Shown: one piece after another, positions 38,924 through 46,322 of the stretch
How positions within the stretch are numbered: position 1 is the first letter of the stretch
Layout of the letters: each line of letters begins with the position of its first letter
Assembly: GCA_913057925.1 (NCBI GenBank)
Contig: CAJXPG010000012.1
Location: forward strand, 1 to 46,322
Source of the DNA: an uncultured Colwellia sp.
Lineage (GTDB): Bacteria; Pseudomonadota; Gammaproteobacteria; Enterobacterales; Alteromonadaceae
Length of the DNA: 46,322 nucleotides
Reading direction: 5' to 3'
Translations under genes and position numbers: made by a program
The notes under the pieces: model-generated
Told to the model about the DNA's origin: nothing
What the model saw: only the letters and a program-made list of their open reading frames with translations
The model's database searches: none

Positions 38924-41900
38924 AAAGCGATAACTCATGCCAAAGTTATACCTAGCGCCCGATTTGGCAACATAATTAACGAGCTGCTGATATTTCATAT
39001 ATCGCTCTGTTATCGAGTCATTGAGATTGACGGCAGAGAAACTCAACTTGAACTTATCGGTAATTGAATAGTTCGCGGTTAAATCTAATTGACCACGTGC
39101 TTTCTCTATTTCAGGTAATGTTTCAGGGCGATTATACCCCAGTGAAACACTTGCCCGGCGAACAAAGTCATCACGCCAATTATAAGCTAAACGAATACTT
39201 AAGGTGCCATCATCATAATAAGTCAGTAAGTTATAGCTATGCTCAGATAAACCAACCCTGCCAATCACATCACCTTCATCATCATAATTATTTGAATCTT
39301 CATCGGTATAGGTGTAATTAATGCCAATGCCGGTGTGAGAAAAAATACCCGGTAGATGTGAAAAAGCATGCTGCAGGCTTAATTCAAGTCCCTGAATTGA
39401 AGTACCATCATAATTTTGAGGTTGTGTTGCCAAAAATTTTCGCTCACCAATGTCTATTTCACTTTTTTGCCCCGAATCAACAAAAATAACTGACTCAAGA
39501 TCTTTATAAAATAAAGCCACAGAAAATATACTATCGTTTGCATAATACCACTCATAAGATAGGTCAATATTCTGGCTTAAAATTGGCTGTAAATCAGGGT
39601 TCCCCATAGTAGCCGTTCCCTCATAGCCATCAAGCTCATCGCTAAATTTTATGTCAATTCCAGGGGATATATTACTTAAACCCGGGCGAGAGATAGCTTG
39701 ATAAGCGGCAAAGCGAAGTACCACTTCATCATTTAAACCTAAATTAAGGTTAATTGACGGCAGAGAATTTTGATAGTTACCAGGCAAGGTCAACCATGAA
39801 AAGCTTGGTTTTTCATCTGCTACTTGCTCATTTCGTAAGTAACCAGATGACTCTGTATCTGTTTCAATATAACGAAGCCCAACATTGCCAAACAATGGCA
39901 TATTACTTAAGTAAGTAAAAAAGTCGAGTTTGACATACAAGGCATGAGTGTCCTCAGTAACATCATATCGAGAGCCTTCATTTTCATAATATCCAGAGCC
40001 TGAGAGTGGATTGATCGCTCTGATATCATGCATAGCAAAATAGTTGGTAAAAAATTCACTACCACAACGTGTGCTGGACCAACTATTGGGTAAATTACTA
40101 TCACCTACATCAATACTTTCAGAGCTAAAACAGGACAATAAATCGTTAGCAACCTGAGTGTTCCCCACCTCTTCATTTGATTGTGGATTCACACGAACAT
40201 CTTGTATATCAAGAGTTTTCACTAAGCCATCAACATTAGCATCTGCCTTTTGATTAGGGTTAATATAAGCCGCATGATGGTAATTACGTGACGCGATTCG
40301 AGTGCCCACTTTTATCGCACTGAAAAAATCACCCGCAAGATCGTAAGTAATATCGAATTTAAAGGCATACTCTTTATTTTTAGTATCATCTGCATTTCTT
40401 TGCATTTGAAAATAATTCAGTTTTTCATACGAGGTACTTGCAGGGTCTAAAGTCACCAACTCATCAATATTCGTTGGCTGTTCGCCCTGTAAAGTATGTC
40501 GTGGTGACTGATAAAATGTTGCATTGGGCAAAGTTCCGCCGCCAAAATCATAGGTCAAAAGACCAGCCCAATCCGAGCCGTTAAACTCACCATTTTCGTC
40601 CCAATCATAGCCCATATTAAGCTGAGCTTGGTCGCCCTGACTTGAGCCACTTGAGGTACTGAATGATGATTCAACTAACAAGTGCTCATTAAGCTGATAG
40701 TCAATGCCAAAGGTTATTTTTTCAGACTGTCGCTCAGTATTTCTAACCGAAGGAGTACCGCCCATTCTAATGCTTGTGCCGCCTATTAAAGCACTTTCTA
40801 ACATGTAAGTATCACTAGTGATACTTGATAATGTATGCTGTACTCCATCAACAGGAAATGAACGCGCAGCATTAAAGGCCATGCTCATTTGTGAGCCATA
40901 TAGCACTTCAGCACTCTCAGCTTTGGAATAATCAAGATACAGGTTTAAAACACTGTTTGGTTGCCATTGCGTAGTAAAGTTTATCGAATCACGCTGAGAC
41001 TGAACATAACGAGAATTTGTTCTTATGCCCCCAGAGGTGTAATAACTGTCTTTATCATTAACGATGCCATCACCATTAACATCGATGCCGTAAGCAAAAT
41101 TACCTGAATCATCAACACCATTTGAATATTGAAATGGCCCTGGTGATAAAAATTGGTTATTTAATGTATTGCCCGCAGGTGTTTGTCCACCACTTCGGCG
41201 GAACCATTGGGCCGGGGCATCTAGCCAATCACCGCCACCATAAACATCAGTTTCGCTAACCACTTCTTTACGGGCAAAGTTAACAACAAAACCAAAATCA
41301 CCGATATCCGTATCTCGAAAGTTCTTAGCAAAAAAACCATTCACATCCGGTGAGGTTTCACCACTTAATTGATGATATTTAACTTTTGCGGTAATTGAGC
41401 CTATATGCGGCTCTTGAATATTTAACGGTCGACGGGTTTTTAAATTAATAGTCCCACCTAATGAGCCTTCAATGCTGTCTGCCGTGGCGACTTTTAAGAC
41501 TTCAATACCCGAGAATAATTCAGAGGGGAGATCTTGAAAGTTAATACTTCGATTGGCAGAGGAGCCTGAGGCAGTTTGACCATTAATTTCAACATTATTG
41601 TCAGAAATACCACGAATCTGTATTGAAGTGCCTTCACCATCGGCAGCTCTGGTCATCTGAATTCCGGTGATCCGCTGTAAGGCTTCTGCGATATTCTCAT
41701 CGGGTAACTGACCAATATCTTCTGCCGAAATAGTATCTTTAATTTCACTAGAAAAACGTTTGTTATTTAATGACTGAACAATACTGCCTCTAACCCCTGA
41801 GATAGTAATAACCTCTATCTCGTTTTTAGCTTTTACCCGCAAACTTTTTTTCGTAATTTCAGCAACTTTTAAAGAGGCATGTTCATGAATCGTCTTTGCA

Positions 41901-42334
41901 CTTAGCACTTTTTCTCTTTGGCTTTTTAATTTTGCTTGCTGACGAATAAAGTTTTCATCAATGACGATGGTGAATTGGCCATTTTCGTCCTGCTCTGCTT
42001 TTAAACCAGTTTGACTGAGCAAACGTGTTAGCCCTTGAGAAACCTGATACCAACCAACAACTTTATTGGTGGTGATATTGTCAAGATCGTTAAGAGGAAA
42101 AAGTAAGGTTATATTAGCTTGCTCAGCAAAGCTGATAATCGAGGTATCTGCGGCTTGCTTTTCAAGGCTAAAACTAATTAAGTTATTGTCACTTTGTCCA
42201 AAACTATGGGCAGATAGAAAAAATGTTACGATAAACATAGCAATCGATAGCTTGTTTTGAAAAAAACAAACGATTAATGTCCTTAATGTGCTCTTCCCTC
42301 GCTCTGTTACTGGTGTCGACACTGCAGATGTCAT
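38921..42334 (-). CDS. TonB-dependent receptor with STN signalling domain
   Basis: A 1137-residue outer-membrane receptor. A hydrophobic export segment (about residues 29-46, ends SFGQ) follows a 28-residue N-terminal extension. An STN domain (about 52-125, FSLEKQAADTSIISFAEQANITLLF) precedes the TonB-box/plug region (EIEVITISGVRGS, EDIGQLPDENIAEALQRITGIQMTR, QIRGISDNN), then a large barrel ending RYNFGMSYRF with the usual terminal Phe. Receptors with an STN domain signal through FecR to an ECF sigma factor, and exactly that pair is divergent at 42.6-44.2 kb. Galactan oligosaccharide uptake is inferred from context. No SusD-like partner is present, as expected for a proteobacterium. Confidence 0.9.
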   Translation of the reverse strand: MTSAVSTPVTERGKSTLRTLIVCFFQNKLSIAMFIVTFFLSAHSFGQSDNNLISFSLEKQAADTSIISFAEQANITLLFPLNDLDNITTNKVVGWYQVSQGLTRLLSQTGLKAEQDENGQFTIVIDENFIRQQAKLKSQREKVLSAKTIHEHASLKVAEITKKSLRVKAKNEIEVITISGVRGSIVQSLNNKRFSSEIKDTISAEDIGQLPDENIAEALQRITGIQMTRAADGEGTSIQIRGISDNNVEINGQTASGSSANRSINFQDLPSELFSGIEVLKVATADSIEGSLGGTINLKTRRPLNIQEPHIGSITAKVKYHQLSGETSPDVNGFFAKNFRDTDIGDFGFVVNFARKEVVSETDVYGGGDWLDAPAQWFRRSGGQTPAGNTLNNQFLSPGPFQYSNGVDDSGNFAYGIDVNGDGIVNDKDSYYTSGGIRTNSRYVQSQRDSINFTTQWQPNSVLNLYLDYSKAESAEVLYGSQMSMAFNAARSFPVDGVQHTLSSITSDTYMLESALIGGTSIRMGGTPSVRNTERQSEKITFGIDYQLNEHLLVESSFSTSSGSSQGDQAQLNMGYDWDENGEFNGSDWAGLLTYDFGGGTLPNATFYQSPRHTLQGEQPTNIDELVTLDPASTSYEKLNYFQMQRNADDTKNKEYAFKFDITYDLAGDFFSAIKVGTRIASRNYHHAAYINPNQKADANVDGLVKTLDIQDVRVNPQSNEEVGNTQVANDLLSCFSSESIDVGDSNLPNSWSSTRCGSEFFTNYFAMHDIRAINPLSGSGYYENEGSRYDVTEDTHALYVKLDFFTYLSNMPLFGNVGLRYIETDTESSGYLRNEQVADEKPSFSWLTLPGNYQNSLPSINLNLGLNDEVVLRFAAYQAISRPGLSNISPGIDIKFSDELDGYEGTATMGNPDLQPILSQNIDLSYEWYYANDSIFSVALFYKDLESVIFVDSGQKSEIDIGERKFLATQPQNYDGTSIQGLELSLQHAFSHLPGIFSHTGIGINYTYTDEDSNNYDDEGDVIGRVGLSEHSYNLLTYYDDGTLSIRLAYNWRDDFVRRASVSLGYNRPETLPEIEKARGQLDLTANYSITDKFKLSFSAVNLNDSITERYMKYQQLVNYVAKSGARYNFGMSYRF

Positions 42335-42518
42335 ATTAATTGACTAGACAAAAACACATAAAAAGCCCATAAAAAATAACCACAACCATCTGAAAAAAAT
42401 AATATTCCTATAAAAAACAGCTTCAAAAATCTCTATTAACTGTCAATATAAGTAGAAGCCATATTAATCAGAACATTTAACAATATTCAAGAGTTAATAT
42501 TTTTTATAATTTTTACTA

Positions 42519-42542
42519 GCGGATTTTTTTTCTTCATTCGTC
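42519..42542 (+). promoter_or_regulatory. ECF-like promoter motif upstream of fecI (autoregulation)
   Basis: GCGGATTT-N12-CGTC. The first eight bases, spacer length and ATTCGTC core match the copy at 37312. CGTC is 58 nt before the ATG at 42601. A sigma factor gene carrying its own promoter motif is common for ECF systems. Confidence 0.65.
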
Positions 42543-42580
42543 CTAGTATTAACCGAAAAAAAACACACATGAAAACAATG

Positions 42581-42586
42581 TATACT
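42581..42586 (+). promoter_or_regulatory. -10-like TATACT upstream of fecI
   Basis: A good sigma-70 -10 match only 14 nt before the first ATG, with no -35 at the right distance. If used, it would favour the internal ATG at 42616, which has a GGAGAGG ribosome site. Confidence 0.3.
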
Positions 42587-42600
42587 ATTAAGGTAGTTTT

Positions 42601-43170
42601 ATGTCTGGAGAGGGTATGTTTCATCAAGTCTATTTGGCCTCAAGAGAAAGCTTGCGACGCGTTGTCGCACGTATTGCTCCGCCAAGTGAAATAGAAGATA
42701 TAGTACAAGAAACCTATGTCAGAATTTGCCAGGTTAAGAACCCTCAAGCGGTTGTTTCTCACAAATCTTTTATTTTTGCTACCGCGAGAAATTTAGCCTT
42801 AGATTACCAAAAACAATCGTACGTCAAGCTAGTGGATGGTATTGATGACTGGAGTGAATTTGAGAATATTATTACAGATGCCAGCACTGACAGTCCCTTT
42901 AAAGAAAAAGTGGCCAGCGATGAGTTTGCCGAAATGTGTGAAGCCATTCGATTATTACCCGTTCAATGTCGTAAGGTTTTTGTCTTAAAAAAGGTTTATG
43001 GCTATTCACAAAAAGAAATTGCTCAAGAGCTTGGCTTAAGCCAAAGCACGATAGAAAAACACATTTCTGCAGGTACTAAAAAATGCATGCAGTTCAAACG
43101 TAATAGAAACAAAATGAATGAAGAAGCGATGACTATGTCAAAAAATGGACTTGGAGGTGGTTATGAGTAA
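42601..43170 (+). CDS. ECF sigma factor, FecI-like
   Basis: A 189-residue extracytoplasmic-function sigma factor. Region 2 is at about residues 10-75 (IEDIVQETYVRICQV, the region that contacts the -10) and region 4 at about 105-165, with the helix-turn-helix YSQKEIAQELGLSQSTIEKHIS that reads the -35. Two starts are possible: ATG 42601 (AAGG ribosome site) and ATG 42616 (GGAGAGG site); the first is used. The 3' end overlaps fecR by 8 nt. With FecR and the STN-type receptor it forms a trans-envelope signalling set, here most likely sensing a galactan-derived ligand rather than iron. Confidence 0.93.
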   Translation: MSGEGMFHQVYLASRESLRRVVARIAPPSEIEDIVQETYVRICQVKNPQAVVSHKSFIFATARNLALDYQKQSYVKLVDGIDDWSEFENIITDASTDSPFKEKVASDEFAEMCEAIRLLPVQCRKVFVLKKVYGYSQKEIAQELGLSQSTIEKHISAGTKKCMQFKRNRNKMNEEAMTMSKNGLGGGYE

Positions 43171-44203
43171 CGTACACCACATACACCAACAATCAGCACA
43201 AGACGAGCTTATTTTAGATCAAGCCAGTGATTGGATTGCTAAAATTGACCGTGAATTATCACCTTTAGAAACCAAGGCATTTCAACGTTGGATGCATACA
43301 TCGCCTGAGCACATGAAGGTAATGCTTGAGGTAGGGAAAATGTGGGACAAGTTAGACGAGCTAAATCGCCTGTCTGATGTCTTTCCTAAGTCTGAGGTGA
43401 AAAGTAAAGCGAACTCACACAAATATTTGGCTATCGCTGCCTCATTGATTTTATTGGTCAGTGTCTTGTTCTTGCAGCCAAGTTTATCGCCACTACACAT
43501 GGAGCCACAATACACAGCGCTAACGACGCATTATAAAACGGAGGTTGGTGAAAGAAATACCATTCACTTACCCGACTCAAGTGTATTGCTATTAAATACC
43601 AATAGCCTAGTTAACATTAACTATAACCAACAAGCACGTGTCATTGAGTTAATACAAGGTGAGCTACATATTGATGTTGCACACAATAGCGCTCGCCCAC
43701 TGCAAGTAATTGCCGGAGGTAAAGTTATTCAAGCCGTTGGCACCGCATTTAATGTTGAAGTCGTTGACGATTTAGTTGAATTGATTGTTACCGATGGCAA
43801 AGTGCTGGTTGACTATGAATCTAACGCCATGGAAATACAGCCACTTTCAAGCGATGCAATTCCTGTGGCAAAGGGCGAGATAATTAACTTAAACAGCGCA
43901 TTAGCCTTAACACAAAGTACGGTTAACAAAGTTGCCTCTAATGATATGACCTCTAAATTATCATGGCGCAAAGGCAACTTGATTTTCCGGGGCGACTCAT
44001 TGGCAGAAGCCATTAAAGAGATCAGTCGTTATACCGATATTTCGTTTGAATTAGCCGATGACGAAGCGCTTAGAGATATTAAGGTAGCAGGCATGTTTAA
44101 AACGGGTGACATTGCTGCCCTACTCTCAATGCTAGAGAAAAGCTTTAATATTGAGCATAAAAAAGTAGATGAACAAACCATCATGCTGTCATTAAAAAGC
44201 TAA
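43163..44203 (+). CDS. FecR-like anti-sigma factor / signal relay
   Basis: A 346-residue inner-membrane regulator. The start at ATG 43163 has a GGAGG ribosome site; an upstream ATG at 43145 is the longer reading without one. A cytoplasmic N-terminal domain (about residues 12-72, ASDWIAKIDRELSPLETKAFQRWM) binds the sigma factor. A single membrane helix follows (about 86-104, YLAIAASLILLVSVLFL), then the periplasmic FecR domain (ERNTIHLPDSSVLLLNTNS to VGTAFNVEV) and a C-terminal STN/DUF4974-like domain (about 275-346, GNLIFRGDSLAEAIKEISRYTDISF) that meets the receptor. It overlaps fecI by 8 nt and precedes galM by 2 nt, giving a three-gene operon. Confidence 0.92.
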   Translation: MSNVHHIHQQSAQDELILDQASDWIAKIDRELSPLETKAFQRWMHTSPEHMKVMLEVGKMWDKLDELNRLSDVFPKSEVKSKANSHKYLAIAASLILLVSVLFLQPSLSPLHMEPQYTALTTHYKTEVGERNTIHLPDSSVLLLNTNSLVNINYNQQARVIELIQGELHIDVAHNSARPLQVIAGGKVIQAVGTAFNVEVVDDLVELIVTDGKVLVDYESNAMEIQPLSSDAIPVAKGEIINLNSALALTQSTVNKVASNDMTSKLSWRKGNLIFRGDSLAEAIKEISRYTDISFELADDEALRDIKVAGMFKTGDIAALLSMLEKSFNIEHKKVDEQTIMLSLKS

Positions 44204-44205
44204 TT

Positions 44206-45405
44206 GTGTTCACTACCTCAGACAAGACAAAGGTAATATTACTCATTACCTTTGCACTGCTGTTAAGTTGCAGCTTTACGACTAACTCAAGCCAAGCACA
44301 AGAAAGTCATTCACTTGGCCAGTGGCCACAGGTCAGTAAACGATTGTGGGGGGAAGTAAATAAACAACCCATCTGGTTATTTCAATTAACCAATATCAAC
44401 GGCATGAAAGTAAGAGTGACTAACTTTGGTGCTTATGTTCAAGCTATTGAAGTACCTGATAAGAACGGCATCTTTAACGATATTATTCTTGGCTACGATA
44501 GCGCGCAGCAATACGTTAACGACTGTTGTTATAACGGAGCAACCGTTGGTCGTTTTGCCAACCGCATCAAACATGGTCGCTATAGTTTTGATGAGCAGAC
44601 ATATCAACTGACCACCAATAACGGTGGCATAAATAAAATAAACCATAATCACGGCGGCCTTATTGGTTTTAATAAAAAACGATGGCAAGTCAGCCGTGTT
44701 GATAAAGCGTTGGTATTTACCTATACCTCTGCAGATGGTGAGCAAGGCTACCCCGGTAAATTAGCTGTTCAGGCCAAGTTTGAATTAAGCAATAATAATG
44801 AGTTCATCATTACTTACTCTGCCACGACGACTAAACCGACCCCAGTAAACATCATTCCGCACTTGTACTTTAACCTTAATGGCGATGGGCAAGGCAATAT
44901 TGAAGACCATCAATTACAAATCAATGCCAACTACATCACAGAGGCTGAGCCTTATTTAACCGCCACAGGTAAATTATTACCCGTTAAAGATACACCATTT
45001 GATTTTACCCAAATGAAAGCGTTAGGCAGAGATATTAAAACCATTCACCCGCAACTTAAACTTGCGGGCGGCCAAGACAAACAATATGGCGGTTATGACC
45101 ATAACTGGGTATTAGCTAATTACGATGGCAAGATGCGCCAACAAGCAGTGCTTTTTGAAAAAATAACAGGGCGAAAGCTGACCATTTCAACCACCCAGCC
45201 AGGTTTGCAAATTTACTCAGGAAACTTCATGAACGGCACTGTGAAAGGGAAAAAGGGTAAATTAATGGCGAACCGCTCAGGTGTCGCCATTGAACCGCAA
45301 CACTTCCCTGACTCGCCAAACCACTCACACTTCCCTAATACTATATTATTACCTGAACAAACCTATTTAGAAGTCAATAAGTTTCACTTCTCTGTTCAAT
45401 ACTAA
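44206..45405 (+). CDS. Exported aldose 1-epimerase, lipoprotein-type GalM
   Basis: A 399-residue aldose 1-epimerase starting at GTG 44206, two bases after the fecR stop. The N-terminus (ILLITFALLLSC) is a lipoprotein signal with Cys22, so it acts in the periplasm or at the membrane, unlike the cytoplasmic GalM at 14.7 kb. Family motifs: NFGAYVQAIEVPDKNG, GATVGRFANRIKHGRYSF, NHNHGGL, the second His in IPHLYFNLNGDG, and the catalytic Glu in GVAIEPQHFPDSPNH. It would equilibrate anomers of galactose released outside the cytoplasm before sodium symport. Its place in the sigma/anti-sigma operon ties it to the galactan response. No ribosome site is evident, suggesting coupling to fecR. Confidence 0.9.
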   Translation: MFTTSDKTKVILLITFALLLSCSFTTNSSQAQESHSLGQWPQVSKRLWGEVNKQPIWLFQLTNINGMKVRVTNFGAYVQAIEVPDKNGIFNDIILGYDSAQQYVNDCCYNGATVGRFANRIKHGRYSFDEQTYQLTTNNGGINKINHNHGGLIGFNKKRWQVSRVDKALVFTYTSADGEQGYPGKLAVQAKFELSNNNEFIITYSATTTKPTPVNIIPHLYFNLNGDGQGNIEDHQLQINANYITEAEPYLTATGKLLPVKDTPFDFTQMKALGRDIKTIHPQLKLAGGQDKQYGGYDHNWVLANYDGKMRQQAVLFEKITGRKLTISTTQPGLQIYSGNFMNGTVKGKKGKLMANRSGVAIEPQHFPDSPNHSHFPNTILLPEQTYLEVNKFHFSVQY

Positions 45406-45767
45406 TTGCTCGAGTTAACACTTTACTAATTATGATAGTTAGAAATAAGCTCATTACAGATTTTACTCAATCATATCAAAAGGCAAACTGATACCACAAA
45501 GCGGACTTAATTCACCGGTAAAAATACCCCAGCCTAATGACCACTTTGATACGAAACCGGACGTTCCCCACAGATATAAATATGCATTGTTTGACTGTAA
45601 ATATTACCAATTAATCGAATAACCTGACTGGCAAAAATGCCACCAAAGCGGTCATAGATACTTTAAAATAAAGTACCAGTAAAAACTAACACTTCACTTT
45701 ATTATCCATTGCTCTAGTATGTATAACCAGAATCAGGACGAAGTAAGGCCATACATTTTCTATTATT
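45406..45767. promoter_or_regulatory. 362-bp region upstream of the AraC-type gene
   Basis: No gene is seen. CAAAGCGG occurs at 45497-45504 and 45644-45651, with an inverted near-copy CCACTTTG at 45541-45548. The arms TGACCACTTTG (45538-45548) and CAAAGCGGTCA (45644-45654) match at 10 of 11 positions. A TACTTTA-AAA-TAAAGTA hairpin is at 45659-45675. TTGACT (45591-45596) and TCGAAT (45615-45620), 18 bp apart, are a weak promoter candidate. Confidence 0.4.
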
Positions 45768-46274
45768 ATGAAAAATCTATTATCCATTCGCTCCTATAGC
45801 ACAAAGCCAGTTCGTCACTCACATCACTTTAATCAATTGGTTTTACCTTTACGTGGTGTCATAAATATATGTGTTGGTAATTTCAGTGGTAAAGTTGCAC
45901 CGAGTGAATGTGTTGTAGTTAAAGCCAAAGAAGAGCACTTGTTCACTGCTGATACCGAAGCTAGATTTGTAGTCGTAGATATGGAAAACCTCCCACTAAA
46001 TATTTCATCTTCACAACATATTGTTTTTGCGATTAACTCATCTCTTAGAAGTTACTTAACTTTTCTCGAAAACCAACTAGAAAACAAAGTTAATGCTCAA
46101 TTAGAAGAGGCGATGTTCGAAATGTTCAGCCTATTGCTTGCAGAGCAACCTTTATTACCAAAAGTAGATAACCGCATTGGAGCAGCAATATCCTTCATAG
46201 AGAAAAATATTGCCGCGCAGCTTCAAATTAAATGTTTAGCTGAATCTGCTTTCCTGAGTGAGACACAGTTTAAG
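45768..46274 (+). CDS. AraC-family regulator, truncated by contig end
   Basis: The first 169 residues of an AraC-type regulator: a cupin-like N-terminal half (SHHFNQLVLPLRGVINICVGNFSG, about residues 15-80), a linker helix, and the beginning of the DNA-binding domain (IGAAISFIEKNIAAQLQIKCLAESAFLSETQFK, about residue 137 on). The last genomic codon is Lys169; the following LSLIHI residues are adapter translation. The full protein would be about 250 residues. It is downstream of the galM/fecIR operon and may be a second regulator of the galactan locus; its own targets are unknown. Confidence 0.85.
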
Positions 46275-46322
46275 CTGTCTCTTATACACATCTGACGCTG
46301 CCGACGATCTACTCTGTGTAGA
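46275..46322 (-). other. Untrimmed Nextera i5-side sequencing adapter (not genomic)
   Basis: Bases 46275-46293 are the reverse complement of the Tn5 mosaic end, and 46294-46307 complete the Nextera read-1 linker. Bases 46308-46315 are the complement of index AGAGTAGA (S504/N504), and the last 7 bases are P5 sequence. It creates a false C-terminus for the AraC-type ORF. Confidence 0.97.

Larger units (their letters stand above)
42335..42600. other. Divergent promoter region between receptor and fecI-like gene
   Basis: A 266-bp AT-rich region. It holds the ECF-like motif for fecI (42519-42542) and a TATACT at 42581-42586 close to the fecI start. On the receptor side there is only a degenerate ATGGGCTT-N12-TGTC, 12 nt from the start codon, so the receptor promoter is not clear. 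Confidence 0.5.

Noticed and set aside
42345..42370. ECF-like motif for the receptor gene (ATGGGCTT-N12-TGTC on the minus strand)
   Set aside because: It keeps the spacing but matches only part of GYGGA and has TGTC instead of CGTC. It also lies 12 nt from the start codon, leaving almost no leader.
38921..44203. Iron-citrate (Fec) uptake system
   Set aside because: There are no Fec ABC transporter genes or Fur-box-like sequence, and all neighbours are galactan and sulfatase genes.
45738..45752. CGTC-containing segment on the minus strand upstream of the AraC-type gene as another ECF-like site
   Set aside because: No GGA half-site lies at the required distance, and it points away from the gene.

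Overview
The window is one complete assembled contig. Both ends are untrimmed Illumina Nextera adapter (bases 1-47 and 46275-46322), so genomic sequence runs from 48 to 46274. The AT-rich composition, gene order and protein types (vSGLT-like sugar symporter, TonB-dependent receptor with a FecI/FecR pair, many secreted sulfatases, DUF1800/DUF1501 pair) suggest a marine gammaproteobacterium of the Alteromonadales, perhaps Colwellia- or Thalassotalea-like. That placement is inference from protein character; there is no rRNA or tRNA in the window.

Left part (167-14529): a LysR-type regulator, a secreted beta-lactamase-fold serine hydrolase, a DUF1800-DUF1501 gene pair, a three-gene RND efflux operon (outer-membrane lipoprotein, adaptor, permease), and a divergent CpxA-like histidine kinase with no response regulator beside it. 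GTAAA-N5-GTAAA sequences, the consensus of CpxR boxes, lie upstream of the RND operon, the kinase and the DUF1800-DUF1501 pair. This points to one envelope-stress-type regulon.

Middle part (14749-21942): a galactose catabolism operon read leftwards, galT-galK-Na+/galactose symporter-galE-galM. It faces a divergent GalR/LacI-type repressor. Two GTAAA-NN-TTTAC operators lie in the shared promoter region.

Right part (21951-46274): a locus for a sulfated galactan. It has five type I (formylglycine) sulfatases, a GH2 beta-galactosidase lipoprotein, a GH43_24-like exo-beta-1,3-galactanase with added carbohydrate-binding-type domains, a secreted parallel beta-helix protein of unknown activity, an orphan solute-binding protein, and a TonB-dependent receptor with an STN signalling domain. 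A fecI-fecR-galM operon is divergent from the receptor, and an AraC-type regulator is cut off by the contig end. Surface and periplasmic enzymes would desulfate and trim the glycan to galactose, the symporter would import it, and the Leloir enzymes would use it. No anhydrogalactose genes are present, which fits a galactose-only beta-1,3-galactan backbone better than agar or carrageenan.

The main new signal is a bipartite motif, GYGGAWWW-N12-CGTC. It occurs with identical spacing upstream of fecI itself, upstream of both divergent sulfatase units at 37.1-37.4 kb, and upstream of the sulfatase/solute-binding/beta-helix operon. It looks like the promoter of the local ECF sigma factor and would make these units a glycan-sensing, self-amplifying regulon.
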